A stretch of DNA of 44,837 bases from Paracoccus rhizosphaerae (GTDB lineage Bacteria; Pseudomonadota; Alphaproteobacteria; Rhodobacterales; Rhodobacteraceae): positions 1 through 44,837 of the forward strand of contig NZ_JAOTBE010000030.1 of the NCBI RefSeq assembly GCF_026162645.1, written 5' to 3'. Position numbers and translations under genes: made by a program. The notes below the pieces were generated by a model, which ran no database searches, was not told the origin of the DNA, and was given only the letters and a program-made list of their open reading frames with translations. Positions 9,205 to 18,805 of the stretch are shown here, piece after piece. The number at the start of each line of letters is the position of its first letter. Position 1 is the first letter of the stretch.

Positions 9205-11310
9205 ATGCTTCCCTCTGCCCGTTCCATCTGCCTTTCCGGCGCCAGCCTTCTTGCCCTCTCGGCCACCGGAGCGATGGCACAGGACGTCGGGCAGCCGATC
9301 GTCCTGGACCCGATCGTGCTGACCGCGACGACGGACACCGCGGCCCAGCAGGAAGGTTACATCGCCACCTACGGCCAGGTAGCGACGAAATCCGATACGC
9401 CGCTGGCCGAAACGCAGCAGTCGATCTCGGTCGTCACCAGCCAGCAGATCGAGGATCAGGGCGCCCGGAACCTTGGGCAGGCCCTGAACTATACCGCCGG
9501 CGTCCTGGGAGAGCCGGTCGGCGCCGATCCGCGCTTCAACGATCCGACCATTCGCGGTTTTCCCGGCGAACGGGCGCAATACGTGAACGGCCTGCGCCAG
9601 CTGCGCTACATGGGCGCGCCCGCGTTCGAGACCTATGGCGTCCAGCAGGTCGAAGTCCTGCGGGGGCCGAACTCGTCGCTCTACGGCGCGGGCTCACCAG
9701 CAGGGATCATCAACCAGGTGCAGAAGCGCGCCCAGTCCACCGATTTCGGCGAGGCTGGCTTGGGCTATGACAGCAACGGTTCTGGCCAACTGTTCTTCGA
9801 CGTGAACCGGGCGCCCTCCGAGGTGCTGTCCTGGCGCCTGACCGGCATCGCGCGCGACATGAAGACCCAGATCGACGAGCTGACCAACAAGCGCGGATAT
9901 CTGGGCGCGGCGCTGCGCTGGTCGCCCGACGCGGTCACCACGATCGACGTGATCGGGTCCTATACCAAGGACGCGCCGATCTCGCCTCCGGGCGTGCCCT
10001 TCCCATTGACGCGGATCACAGATGAGAAGGACCTTCGCGAGGTTTATTTCGGAGAGCCCGGCTTTGACGACAGCGACCGAAAGATGGCGAACTTCGGCGT
10101 CGAGATCAGCCACGAACTGGAGAGCGGCTGGACCCTGGACCAAGGCTTTCGTTTCGAGAAATTCGATTGGGAGTATACCGGCCACTATATTCGTCTGGAC
10201 CGAGACCAGCCCGAGGAGGACCAGGGCCTGACCCCCGACGGCACCGCCGTCACCCGCGGTGCGAACCATCAGCTGGAGAACACGACCGGGATCAACCTGG
10301 ATACCCGCCTGTCGAACACGCTGACCACCGGCACGGTGACGCATGACGTGCTGGTGGGGCTGGATATCCGGCAGTTCGATGCCGAAACGACGACGCAATT
10401 CCTGACGGCCGTGCCGATCGACTGGTCCGACCCGGTCTATGGCGCAACCCCGGACCCCGTGCCGTGGTACGAAAACGTCAGCGACATCAAGCAGCGGCAG
10501 GTCGGCCTCTACCTTCAGGACGAGATCTCGTGGGGTGCCTGGCGGGGGTCGCTGGCGCTACGGCAGGACTGGACCAAGCAGACCGGCGAAAATGGCACTG
10601 AGGTGATCGACCAGTCCGACAGCGCCCGGACCGGCCGCGCGGGCCTGTCCTATGTCATGGCGAACGGGGTGATGCCCTATGCCAGTTACTCCACCTCCTT
10701 CGATCCCGAGATCGGCATCGACGACACCACGGGCGAGACGTTGAAGCCGACCGAGGCCGAGCAGTGGGAGCTGGGCGCCAAGTACCAGCCGGCCGATTAC
10801 GACGCGTTGTTCACCGCCGCGATTTACGGCCTCACGCAGGAAAACTTGACCCGCAATCTAGGCTCTGGCGTCCGCCGTCAGGTCGGCGAGGTGAAGTCCA
10901 AGGGCCTGGAGCTGGAGGCCACGGCCGAACTGACGCAAGGCTGGGACGTCCGCGCCAGCTATGCCTATAACAAGACCGAGCAGGTCGGTGGCCCCGAAGA
11001 CGGGCTTGAACTGCCGAACGCGCCGCGTCACCTGGCCAGCCTGTGGTTGGACCACGATTTCGACAACGGTTTCCGGGCCGGCGGCGGTCTGCGGCATATC
11101 GGGTCGCGCAAGGGCGATTTCGCGAACAGGTTCGACCTCGACAGCGTGACACTGGTCGACCTGGGCGCCAGCTATACGCAGGGCAACATCGAGGCGACGC
11201 TGAACGTCAACAACATCACCGACGAGGTGTATCTGGCGAATTGCGGATCGTTCGGCTGCTACTATGGCGAAGGGCGCACGGTCAGCGCCAAGGTGGCCTA
11301 CAAGTGGTAA
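9205..11310 (+). CDS. TonB-dependent ferric-siderophore receptor (FhuA/FoxA-like)
   Basis: A 701-residue outer-membrane receptor. A signal peptide ends at AMAQD near residue 26. The plug domain follows: VATKSDTPLAETQQSISVV, a DPRFNDPTIRGFP segment, then VEVLRGPNSSLYGAGSPAG, the classical plug motif. The beta barrel ends with aromatic YKW, as outer-membrane barrels do. It should bind an iron-loaded siderophore (hydroxamate type is most likely from the downstream FhuDBC-like genes) and import it with TonB energy. First gene of an operon: the periplasmic binding protein starts inside its last codons. A candidate IscR-like operator lies 30 bases upstream of the ATG. Confidence 0.93.
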   Translation: MLPSARSICLSGASLLALSATGAMAQDVGQPIVLDPIVLTATTDTAAQQEGYIATYGQVATKSDTPLAETQQSISVVTSQQIEDQGARNLGQALNYTAGVLGEPVGADPRFNDPTIRGFPGERAQYVNGLRQLRYMGAPAFETYGVQQVEVLRGPNSSLYGAGSPAGIINQVQKRAQSTDFGEAGLGYDSNGSGQLFFDVNRAPSEVLSWRLTGIARDMKTQIDELTNKRGYLGAALRWSPDAVTTIDVIGSYTKDAPISPPGVPFPLTRITDEKDLREVYFGEPGFDDSDRKMANFGVEISHELESGWTLDQGFRFEKFDWEYTGHYIRLDRDQPEEDQGLTPDGTAVTRGANHQLENTTGINLDTRLSNTLTTGTVTHDVLVGLDIRQFDAETTTQFLTAVPIDWSDPVYGATPDPVPWYENVSDIKQRQVGLYLQDEISWGAWRGSLALRQDWTKQTGENGTEVIDQSDSARTGRAGLSYVMANGVMPYASYSTSFDPEIGIDDTTGETLKPTEAEQWELGAKYQPADYDALFTAAIYGLTQENLTRNLGSGVRRQVGEVKSKGLELEATAELTQGWDVRASYAYNKTEQVGGPEDGLELPNAPRHLASLWLDHDFDNGFRAGGGLRHIGSRKGDFANRFDLDSVTLVDLGASYTQGNIEATLNVNNITDEVYLANCGSFGCYYGEGRTVSAKVAYKW

Positions 11311-12197
11311 GCAGCGGGGCCTCATCCCTCGGGCCCTCGCGTCGAACCCTTCTGACCGCCGCCGGGGCGTTTTTTGCGGCGAGCACGCCGTTGCGGGCGG
11401 CCGAGCCCCCGCGCCTGGCCGCCATCGACTGGGCGATGCTGGAAACCGCCGTCGCCATCGGCCACATGCCAGTCGCTGCATGCGAGCTGATCCGCTATCG
11501 CGCCGACGTCGTCAGCCCGCGCATCCCGCCCGAGGTCGTCGACCTGGGCCTGCGCGGTGCGCCGAACTTCGAGCTGCTGCAGCTGACGCGCCCGTCGCTG
11601 ATCCTCAGTTCGCCCTACTACACGCGCTACGAAGACCGGCTGCGCCGGCTGGCGCCGGTCCTGTCGCTGCCATTCTTCCTGCCGGAAGAACCGCCGCTGC
11701 CCAAAGCGATGGCGGCGCTGACGACGCTGGCCGAACATGTGGGCGACCCCTCGGCCGGCAAGGTCGCGCTGGAACAGACCGACAGGGCGCTGGACGCCGC
11801 CGCCGCGCGGCTGGCGCGGCACTCCGACCGCCCGGTGGCCCTGGTCGACATCGGCGACGCCCGTCATCTGCGGGCATTTGGCTTCGACAGCCTGTTCGGC
11901 AGCACGCTGGACCGCCTTGGCCTGACCAATGCCTGGACCGGCAAGACCGCGTTCAGCTTCATGGCTCCCGTTCCCATCGAGCGTCTGGCGAAGATGCCCG
12001 AGGCCCGGCTGGTCATCGTCGGCCCGATACCGCTACAGGCGCAGCGCGGCCTGTCCCGCAGCGTCCTGTGGCAGGCGCTGCCTCAGGTCGCCGAAGGCCG
12101 GGTGCACCAGCTGCCCAAGGTCAACGCGTTCGGCGGCGTCCCGGCCGCGCTGCGTTTTGCCGGGCTGCTGGCAGACACCCTTGACGGACGCGCCTGA
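11304..12197 (+). CDS. fhuD: FhuD-like periplasmic iron-siderophore binding protein
   Basis: A 297-residue protein of the helical-backbone metal receptor family. GTG 11304 overlaps the receptor stop by 7 bases and gives an N-terminus with a twin-arginine-like signal (PSRRTLLTAAGAFFA), as known for some FhuD proteins. The body has the two-lobed FecB/FhuD pattern: IDWAMLETAVAIGHMPVA at the start of the mature part, PSLILSSPYY (hinge strand), and a late KVNAFGGVPAALRFA segment. It should capture the ferric siderophore in the periplasm and hand it to the FhuB-like permease. The next gene starts one base after its stop, indicating translational coupling. Confidence 0.88.
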   Translation: MVSSGASSLGPSRRTLLTAAGAFFAASTPLRAAEPPRLAAIDWAMLETAVAIGHMPVAACELIRYRADVVSPRIPPEVVDLGLRGAPNFELLQLTRPSLILSSPYYTRYEDRLRRLAPVLSLPFFLPEEPPLPKAMAALTTLAEHVGDPSAGKVALEQTDRALDAAAARLARHSDRPVALVDIGDARHLRAFGFDSLFGSTLDRLGLTNAWTGKTAFSFMAPVPIERLAKMPEARLVIVGPIPLQAQRGLSRSVLWQALPQVAEGRVHQLPKVNAFGGVPAALRFAGLLADTLDGRA

Positions 12198-12198
12198 G

Positions 12199-14160
12199 AT
12201 GACCGCCACCCGCACCATCCTGCCGCTGGCCGCGGCTGCCGCCTGCCTGCTGTGGCTGCTGGCGGCGCGGCAGCTGCCTTTGCCCGGCTGGCCGCTGGAC
12301 CCCGAGGGCATGAGCCTGGGGCAGATCCGCATGGGCTTCGGCTTGATGCCGCGGGGCGTGATCGCGCTGTTGGCGGGGGCGGCACTGGGCCTGTCGGGCG
12401 CGATCCTGCAGGTCGTCCTGCGCAACCCGGTGGCCGATCCGACGACGCTTGGCATTTCATCGGGCGCGCAGCTGGCGCTGGTGATGGCGACGATCTTCGC
12501 GCCCGATCTGCTGGCCGGCGGTCGCTGGCCCATCGCCATGACGGGCGGGCTGGCGGCGGCGGGGCTGGTGCTGACCATCGGGGCGCGGCGCGCCTTTGCG
12601 CCGGTGACGATGGTGATCGCGGGAATGCTGGTCGGGCTGACCGCCTCGGCCGTGGCGACGGCTGTGACGCTGGCGCAGGGGCAATATCTGCTGTCGCTGG
12701 TGATCTGGAACGGCGGGTCGCTGGTCCAGCAGGACTGGTCGGGGGTGCGGAACCTGTCCGCGGTGCTGGCGCTTGGCGGGGCGGCGGCCGGGGCGCTGGC
12801 CCGGCCCCTGCGGGTCCTGTCGCTTGGCGCCGAAGGTGCGGCGGGGCTGGGCCTGAACGTCGCGCTGGTGCGGCTGGCGGCGGTGGTGCTGGCGGTCGCG
12901 GTCGCGGCCAGCGTGTCGGCCGAGCTGGGGCTGATCGCCTTCGTCGGTCTGGCCGCCCCGGCGCTGACGCGCAGCATGGGCGCGCGGGGCATCGGGCCGC
13001 TGCTGCTGTGGTCGCCGCTGGTGGGCGCGCTGGTGCTGTCCATCTGCGACGGGCTGGTGCTGGCCGTGGAGGGATCTGGCGGCGAGATGTTCCCGACCGG
13101 CGCGCTGACCGGTCTGGTGGGCGGGCCGCTGCTGATCTGGTTGCTGCCGCGCCTGCGCGGATCGACCCCGCCGGGGACCGAGACTGCCGAGGGGACCGCT
13201 CCGCGCCTGTCGTGTCCCGGCCGGCTTCTGGCGGTCGTGGGCCTGGGCCTGATCACGGCGGCCGCTCTGCTGCTGTGGATCGGCCGGGTGCCGGGGGGCT
13301 GGGCGGTCCTCGATCCCGGCAGCATGGCCGCATTCCTTCCGATGCGCCTGCCGCGCCTGGTCGCGGCGGCGGCGTCCGGCGCCGCGCTGGCGCTGGCGGG
13401 CGCGATGCTCCAGCGGCTGACGGCCAACCCGCTGGCCTCGCCCGAGGTACTCGGCGTCTCGGGCGGGGCATCGCTTGGCTTCGCGGCGGTGACCTTCGCG
13501 GTCGCGGCACCTTCGGGCCTGATGCTGACATCGGGGACGATGGCCGGGGGCGCGCTGGCGCTGGCGCTGCTGCTGGCCTTCACGGCGCGGCGCGACATGC
13601 CGGCCGAACGCGTGCTGCTGGCGGGCATCGCAGTCTCGGCCTTCGCCTCGGCTGTGCTGTCCGCGACGATGGCCGTGGGAGACGCCAGATCATGGGCGAT
13701 CCTGACCTGGCTGAGCGGCGCGACCAGCACGGTCAGCTTGGCGGGCGCACTCTCACTGGCGGCGCTGGCGGTCGCCATCTGGCTGGGTGGGCTGGCCACG
13801 TCACGTTGGCTGTCGGTCCTGCCCCTGGGGCCGTCGGTGTCGGGCGGGCTTGGGGTGAACCTGAGGCTGGCGCGGCTGGTGCTGATCATCATGGCCGGGA
13901 CCGCCACGGGCGCCGCGACGGTCATCACCGGTCCGCTCAGCTTCGTGGGGCTGATGGCACCGCACCTGTCGCGCCGCGTCGGGTTGGTGCGACCCGCCGA
14001 CCACCTGACCGGGTCGGCGCTGATCGGCGCGGGGCTGATGCTGGTGGCCGACTTCGGCGCCCGGATGGCGGGCTTCCCCTACGAGCTGCCGCTCGGCCTC
14101 TTTGCGACGCTGATCGGGGCGCCCTGGCTGATCTGGCTGATGACAAGGAGGCCCGGATGA
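12199..14160 (+). CDS. fhuB: FhuB-like double-length iron-siderophore ABC permease
   Basis: A 653-residue inner-membrane protein with about twenty hydrophobic segments arranged as two FecCD domains in tandem, the layout specific to FhuB. The first half contains LRNPVADPTTLGISSGAQLA and the second the matching LTANPLASPEVLGVSGGASL. Each half ends with a LIAFVGLAAP or LSFVGLMAPHLSR coupling segment that contacts the ATPase. It passes ferric siderophore from FhuD into the cytoplasm. The stop overlaps the FhuC start in an ATGA. Length matches E. coli FhuB (about 660 residues). Confidence 0.93.
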   Translation: MTATRTILPLAAAAACLLWLLAARQLPLPGWPLDPEGMSLGQIRMGFGLMPRGVIALLAGAALGLSGAILQVVLRNPVADPTTLGISSGAQLALVMATIFAPDLLAGGRWPIAMTGGLAAAGLVLTIGARRAFAPVTMVIAGMLVGLTASAVATAVTLAQGQYLLSLVIWNGGSLVQQDWSGVRNLSAVLALGGAAAGALARPLRVLSLGAEGAAGLGLNVALVRLAAVVLAVAVAASVSAELGLIAFVGLAAPALTRSMGARGIGPLLLWSPLVGALVLSICDGLVLAVEGSGGEMFPTGALTGLVGGPLLIWLLPRLRGSTPPGTETAEGTAPRLSCPGRLLAVVGLGLITAAALLLWIGRVPGGWAVLDPGSMAAFLPMRLPRLVAAAASGAALALAGAMLQRLTANPLASPEVLGVSGGASLGFAAVTFAVAAPSGLMLTSGTMAGGALALALLLAFTARRDMPAERVLLAGIAVSAFASAVLSATMAVGDARSWAILTWLSGATSTVSLAGALSLAALAVAIWLGGLATSRWLSVLPLGPSVSGGLGVNLRLARLVLIIMAGTATGAATVITGPLSFVGLMAPHLSRRVGLVRPADHLTGSALIGAGLMLVADFGARMAGFPYELPLGLFATLIGAPWLIWLMTRRPG

Positions 14161-14924
14161 CGCTGTTTCAGATACGCAACCTGTCGGTCGAGGTGCCGGG
14201 CCGCCGCCTTCTGGACGACCTGACGCTGGATCTGCCAGCGGGCCGGGTGATCGCGCTGATCGGGCACAACGGTTCGGGCAAATCGACGCTGCTGAAGGTG
14301 CTGGCGCGGCAGATGCCAGCCCACGGTCATGTCGCCTTTGAGGGTCGCCCCCTGTCACACTGGCGCGCCCGGGACCACGCCCGCAGGCTGGCCTTCCTGC
14401 CCCAGACCACGCCCCCCGCAGAAGGGATGTTGGTCCGAGAGCTTGTCACGCTTGGCCGCTATCCCTGGCACGGCGCGCTTGGCCGCTTTGGTCCCGCCGA
14501 TCACGCGGCCGTGGCGGCGGCGATGGAGGAATGCGGCGTCACACGGTTCGCTGACCGTCTGGTGGACACGCTGTCGGGCGGCGAACGCCAGCGCGTGTGG
14601 CTGGCCATGATGGTCGCCCAGCAGGCGGGAACGCTGCTGCTGGACGAACCGATCAGCGCACTGGACATCTCCCACCAGGTCGAGGTGATGGACCTTGTCC
14701 GCCGCATGTGCCATGCCCAAGGCCGCAGCGCCGTCATCGTCCTGCACGAGGTCAACATGGCCGCCCGCTTCTGCGACCATGTCGTCGCGCTGAAGGCCGG
14801 CCGGCTGGTCCTGCAGGGCAGCCCCGCCGACCTGATGCGCCCCGCAGCGCTTCAAGCCATCTATGGCCTGCCGATGCAGGTCCTGACCCGAGACGATGGC
14901 CTGCCCGTCGCCATCCCCGCCTGA
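14157..14924 (+). CDS. fhuC: FhuC-like ATPase of the siderophore ABC importer
   Basis: A 255-residue cytoplasmic ABC ATPase. Walker A GHNGSGKST is at residues 36-44, the Q-loop FLPQTTP follows, the signature is LSGGERQRVWLAMM, and Walker B is LLLDEPISALD with the switch His in VLHEVNMAARF. The FhuC/FecE subgroup is indicated by the LVTLGRYPWHG segment before the helical domain. It powers the FhuB-like permease. It overlaps the permease stop by 4 bases and is followed after 11 bases by an exporter-type ABC gene, so all five genes from 9205 probably form one transcript. Confidence 0.93.
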   Translation: MTLFQIRNLSVEVPGRRLLDDLTLDLPAGRVIALIGHNGSGKSTLLKVLARQMPAHGHVAFEGRPLSHWRARDHARRLAFLPQTTPPAEGMLVRELVTLGRYPWHGALGRFGPADHAAVAAAMEECGVTRFADRLVDTLSGGERQRVWLAMMVAQQAGTLLLDEPISALDISHQVEVMDLVRRMCHAQGRSAVIVLHEVNMAARFCDHVVALKAGRLVLQGSPADLMRPAALQAIYGLPMQVLTRDDGLPVAIPA

Positions 14925-14935
14925 AAGACACGACC

Positions 14936-16633
14936 ATGCGCAGCTTCTTTTCCTATTACCGCCCCTTCATGGGTCTGTTCTGGTTGGATTTCGGCTGCGC
15001 GGTTCTGACCGGGCTGCTGGAGCTGGCCTTTCCCCTGGCGGTCACCGGCTTCATCGATCACCTGCTGCCGCGGGGCGATTGGACGCTGACGGTCGCGGCG
15101 GCCATCGGCTTGCTGGTCCTATATGCGATCAATGCGGGGCTGCTGACGGTGGTGATCTATTGGGGTCACAAGCTGGGCATCAATATCGAGACGATGATGC
15201 GCGCCCAGGCCTTCGACCACCTGACGCGCCTGTCCTGGCGCTGGTACGACCGCGCCCGCACCGGCAAGCTGGTCGCCCGCGTGACCCGCGACCTGGAAGA
15301 GATCGGCGAGGTCGCCCATCACGGCCCCGAGGACGCCTTCATCGCCATCATGACCTTTGTCGGCGCCTTCGTCCTGATGTTCTGGATCAATCCGCAGCTG
15401 GCGGTGATCGTGGCGCTGATCGTGCCGGCGATGCTGGCGCTGGTGATCTTCTATGGCGGGCGGATGACGCGCACTTGGCGCGCCATCTATGCCCGCGTCG
15501 GCGATTTCAACGTCCGGCTTGAAGAAGCGCTTGGCGGGGTCCGCGTCGTGCAGGCCTTCGGCAACGAAAGCCACGAGAGCCACCTGTTCGCCGCCGACAA
15601 CGCACGTTACCGCCAGGCCAAGCTGGACGCCTATCGCGTCATGGCGGCCTCGACCGCGCTGCAATACATGGGGTTGCGGCTGGTGCAGGTCATCGTGATG
15701 GTGGTCGGTGCGGGCTTCGTGCTGTCGGGCCAGTTGACCACCGGCGCCTTCGTGGGCTTCCTGCTGCTGGTCAGCGTCTTCTATCGCCCGCTTGAGAAGA
15801 TTGCGGCCGTGATCGAGACCTATCCGCGCGGCATCGCGGGCTTTCGCCGCTTCCAGGAACTGCTGGCCACCGACCCCGAGATCGCCGATGCCCCGGACGC
15901 GGTCGATGCCCCCGCGCTGCGAGGCGACATCCGCTTTGACAACGTGGGCTTCGGTTATGAGCAGGGGCGGCCGATCCTGACGGGGATCGACCTGTCGATC
16001 CGCGCGGGCGAGACCGTGGCATTCGTCGGCCCGTCCGGCGCGGGCAAGACCACTCTTCTGGCGCTGCTGCCACGGTTCTATGAACCGGCCGAGGGGCGGA
16101 TCACCATCGACGGACTGGCGCTGCCGCAGATGCGCCTGAACAGCCTGCGCCGGCAGATCGGGCTGGTCAGCCAGGACGTGTTCCTGTTCGGCGGCACGCT
16201 GCGCGAGAACATCGCCTATGGCCGCCTGGAGGCATCCGAGGACGACATCAGGCACGCCGCCGCGCAGGCGCAGCTGACGTCGCTGATCGCGGCGCTGCCT
16301 CAGGGGCTGGACACGCTGGTCGGCGAACGCGGCGTGATGCTCTCGGGCGGCCAGAAGCAGCGGGTGGCCATCGCCCGGGCGTTCCTGAAGAACCCGCCGA
16401 TCCTGATCCTGGACGAGGCGACCAGCGCGCTGGACAGCCAGACCGAACGTGAAATCCAGTCCGCGCTGGACGCGCTGTCGGTGGGCAGGACGACCCTGGT
16501 CATCGCCCACAGGCTGGGCACGATCCGCAACGCCGACCGGATCGTCGTGATGGCCGAGGGTCGCATCGTCGAGATCGGCAGCCACGCCGAGCTGACGGCC
16601 TTGAACGGCATCTATGCCGGGCTGGCCGCCTGA
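14936..16633 (+). CDS. Exporter-type ABC half-transporter in the siderophore operon
   Basis: A 565-residue fusion of a type IV (exporter-fold) six-helix membrane domain (residues 1-310) and an ATPase domain. Walker A is GPSGAGKTT at 365-373, the signature LSGGQKQRVAIARA, and Walker B ILILDEATSALD. It should work as a homodimer or with a partner not encoded here. The family includes lipid and drug exporters, siderophore exporters, and the mycobacterial IrtAB siderophore importers that also use this fold. Its place at the end of a FhuDBC operon suggests siderophore recycling, export or intracellular handling. It lacks the siderophore-interacting domain fused in IrtA; a stand-alone SIP reductase is encoded at the other end of the cluster. 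Confidence 0.85.
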   Translation: MRSFFSYYRPFMGLFWLDFGCAVLTGLLELAFPLAVTGFIDHLLPRGDWTLTVAAAIGLLVLYAINAGLLTVVIYWGHKLGINIETMMRAQAFDHLTRLSWRWYDRARTGKLVARVTRDLEEIGEVAHHGPEDAFIAIMTFVGAFVLMFWINPQLAVIVALIVPAMLALVIFYGGRMTRTWRAIYARVGDFNVRLEEALGGVRVVQAFGNESHESHLFAADNARYRQAKLDAYRVMAASTALQYMGLRLVQVIVMVVGAGFVLSGQLTTGAFVGFLLLVSVFYRPLEKIAAVIETYPRGIAGFRRFQELLATDPEIADAPDAVDAPALRGDIRFDNVGFGYEQGRPILTGIDLSIRAGETVAFVGPSGAGKTTLLALLPRFYEPAEGRITIDGLALPQMRLNSLRRQIGLVSQDVFLFGGTLRENIAYGRLEASEDDIRHAAAQAQLTSLIAALPQGLDTLVGERGVMLSGGQKQRVAIARAFLKNPPILILDEATSALDSQTEREIQSALDALSVGRTTLVIAHRLGTIRNADRIVVMAEGRIVEIGSHAELTALNGIYAGLAA

Positions 16634-16785
16634 ATCGAGGGCCGGCAGGGCATACGCTCTGGCAAGATGCGCCTGGGACTGCTGCCGAACGTGCGACTTC
16701 GGTGCAGTCACCGCATCATTGGTGGCGCCGCTGGAACATCCTGATCTCGGGCGCGTTCATGGCCAAAGCTTGCGCCCAGGACCAA

Positions 16786-17775
16786 ATGCCATCGTATCAT
16801 GCGCCCATCGACCGGATCGTCGTCGCCATTCCCGTCAAGGATGAGGAAAGCCGCATTCAGTCGGCGCTGCTGGCACTCGACAGGGCCGCGCGGGAAGTCG
16901 CGCTGCCCGTTTCGGCCGTCGTTCTGGTGAACAACTCGAGCGACCGGACGATTGCGCGGATCGACAGCATTGCCTGCAGCCTGTCCATCGGCCTTCATGT
17001 GCAGGAGGTCACCTTGCCGCCGCCGCTTGCGAATGCCGGGGGCGCTCGGCGCCTGGCCATGGAAATGGCTGCCGACCGGGCGCCGCAAGGCGTGCTGATG
17101 ACCACCGACGCGGATTCCGTCGTGGCCCCTCATTGGTTTCGGGCCAGCCTTCAGGGGCTGGCGACGTCCGAACTGGTCTGCGGCGCGATCGACGTCGAGG
17201 AACTGCCGGCTGAAGCCGCTGGCTGCCGGATCGCCCGGATCGAGAGGAAGTACGGCTGCATCATGCACGAGATCCGCTACGCGTCCGACCGCTTGGGCGG
17301 GCGCCAGGGCGGCCGGACACGGCCGCACTACATGGAATCCGGGGCCACCCTGGCGATGCGGACAAGCACCTATGACGCCATCGGCGGCCTGCCCCCGGTC
17401 GGTTTCGGCGAGGACCGGGCGCTGGTCCACCGGGTCGAGGCCCAAGGCCTGCGGGTGCGGTACTGCCCCGCCATGCGTGCCGCTGTGTCGGGCCGGTTGG
17501 ACGGCCGCGCCGTGGGCGGCATGGCGGCCTGCCTCAGGGCGCGCAGCCTCAGCCCGGATCCTGTGGCCGATCAGGCCATGCTGACCAGACCGCATATCGA
17601 GAGCCTTTGGGAAGCCGCCCGCGATGGGCAACACGTCCTCTGGCCCGACCGCTCGGTTCCCCACGGACCTGCGCAGCGGGCGTCGGATCTGGAACGCGCG
17701 CTGCCCGGCCTTGCGGTCTTCCTGGCAGAGGAGGTCCGGCCCTTCATGCGGAGCGGGCTGACCGATGCGACCTGA
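16786..17775 (+). CDS. Family 2 glycosyltransferase, first gene of a four-gene cassette
   Basis: A 329-residue GT-A fold enzyme. The opening strand VVAIPVKDEE (12-21) and VVLVNNSSDRT form the nucleotide-sugar site, TTDADS (106-111) is the DxD metal motif, and GFGEDRALVHRVEAQG is the usual acidic ED region near the acceptor site. There is no membrane segment, so it acts in the cytoplasm or at the membrane face. The ATG at 16786 has AGGA 5 bases before it; 16759 and 16702 are in-frame alternatives that would add a poorly conserved leader. Its stop overlaps the acyl-CoA dehydrogenase-like gene by 11 bases. The substrate is unknown; the neighbouring PIG-L deacetylase suggests transfer of an N-acetylated sugar. 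Confidence 0.85.
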   Translation: MPSYHAPIDRIVVAIPVKDEESRIQSALLALDRAAREVALPVSAVVLVNNSSDRTIARIDSIACSLSIGLHVQEVTLPPPLANAGGARRLAMEMAADRAPQGVLMTTDADSVVAPHWFRASLQGLATSELVCGAIDVEELPAEAAGCRIARIERKYGCIMHEIRYASDRLGGRQGGRTRPHYMESGATLAMRTSTYDAIGGLPPVGFGEDRALVHRVEAQGLRVRYCPAMRAAVSGRLDGRAVGGMAACLRARSLSPDPVADQAMLTRPHIESLWEAARDGQHVLWPDRSVPHGPAQRASDLERALPGLAVFLAEEVRPFMRSGLTDAT

Positions 17776-18805
17776 AATCGGTCGCGCTGTCACCCTGCTG
17801 GACAATGCGCCCCAAGATGGTCGGGACGGGCCGACTGGCGCGACACTTGTCGCCGCCTTGCGGGAAAGCGGCCTTCTGGCGGCCTGCCGCGACCTTGCCC
17901 ACCATCCGGAGGACCCGCTGGAGTTGCTGTCGGCCTTGGGCGCCGTGGGCGGCGCCAGCCTGTCCGCGGGGCGGCTGTTCGAGGGCCATGTCAATGCCGT
18001 CAAGCTGGTGCACCTCTATGCCGGCCCGGCGAAAGAGCGCCTGCTTGCCGACCTGTCCGCCGGCGCGCTTTTCGGCATCTGGGGCGCGGACGGTCCGCAC
18101 CCGGCAGTCGTTGACGCCGGGACGGTGCGGGGCGCGAAGCTGTTTGCCAGCGGCGCCGACGTGCTTGACCGGGCCATCGTGTCGGTGCGCGACGGCGACA
18201 GGCCGCAGCTTCTGCTGTTCACGCGCGCGCAGCTGGCCGGGCGGCTCTATCCCGAGGAATGGCACCCGTCCGGCATGTCCTCGACCGCGTCGGGACGCTG
18301 CGATCTGGATGGTCTGGACGCGTCCGAGGCAGTGCCGTTGGGCCGGCCCGGAGACTATCTGGCCGAGCCGCACTTCCAGGGCGGCGTCTGGCGTTATGCC
18401 GCGGTGCAGATGGGCGCCATGCGGACCCTGACAAAGGTCGCGGCAGCGCAGCTTCAGCGGCGTGGCCAGGCCTCTGCCCCGCTGCAATCGCTGCGCCTGC
18501 GCCGGATGGTGGTGGCCTGCGAAACCTCGCGGCTCTGGCTGGAAGATGCCGCCCGCGGGGTCGAGGTTCCGGGCGCGCCTGCCTCGGCTGCAGACACGTC
18601 CATCCTGGCGCGCCTCGTGGTCGCTGACGAGGCAAAGGCGCTTCTGGCCGCGATGGACGATGCGCTTGGTGCGGCGTCCTTCATGCAGGGGCACCCGGCA
18701 GAGCGCATCCGCCGCGACCTTGGCTTCTATCTGCGCCAGGCCAACCCGGACGGTCTGTCGCAGGCCGTCATGGACCGGATGGTCGAGGGCGGGCGATGGC
18801 CGTGA
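17765..18805 (+). CDS. Acyl-CoA dehydrogenase-like protein
   Basis: A 346-residue protein resembling a shortened acyl-CoA dehydrogenase. It has a helical N-terminal part, a central beta part with FGIWGADGPHPAV and KLFASGADVLDRAIV (comparable to the flavin-contacting strands), and a C-terminal helical bundle ending with QGHPAERIRRDLGFYLRQ, like the C-terminal flavin-contact region of the family. The catalytic Glu could not be placed by eye. It may oxidise an acyl group, or have another role in modifying an acylated or aminated sugar. It overlaps both neighbours (11 and 10 bases), so it is made together with the glycosyltransferase and deacetylase. Confidence 0.75.
   Translation: MRPEIGRAVTLLDNAPQDGRDGPTGATLVAALRESGLLAACRDLAHHPEDPLELLSALGAVGGASLSAGRLFEGHVNAVKLVHLYAGPAKERLLADLSAGALFGIWGADGPHPAVVDAGTVRGAKLFASGADVLDRAIVSVRDGDRPQLLLFTRAQLAGRLYPEEWHPSGMSSTASGRCDLDGLDASEAVPLGRPGDYLAEPHFQGGVWRYAAVQMGAMRTLTKVAAAQLQRRGQASAPLQSLRLRRMVVACETSRLWLEDAARGVEVPGAPASAADTSILARLVVADEAKALLAAMDDALGAASFMQGHPAERIRRDLGFYLRQANPDGLSQAVMDRMVEGGRWP

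Noticed and set aside
12033..14924. Long open frames (631 codons minus, 890 codons plus) over fhuB and fhuC
   Set aside because: Low-complexity Ala/Gly/Arg/Ser translations typical of out-of-frame reading of GC-rich DNA; the FhuB frame has all family motifs.
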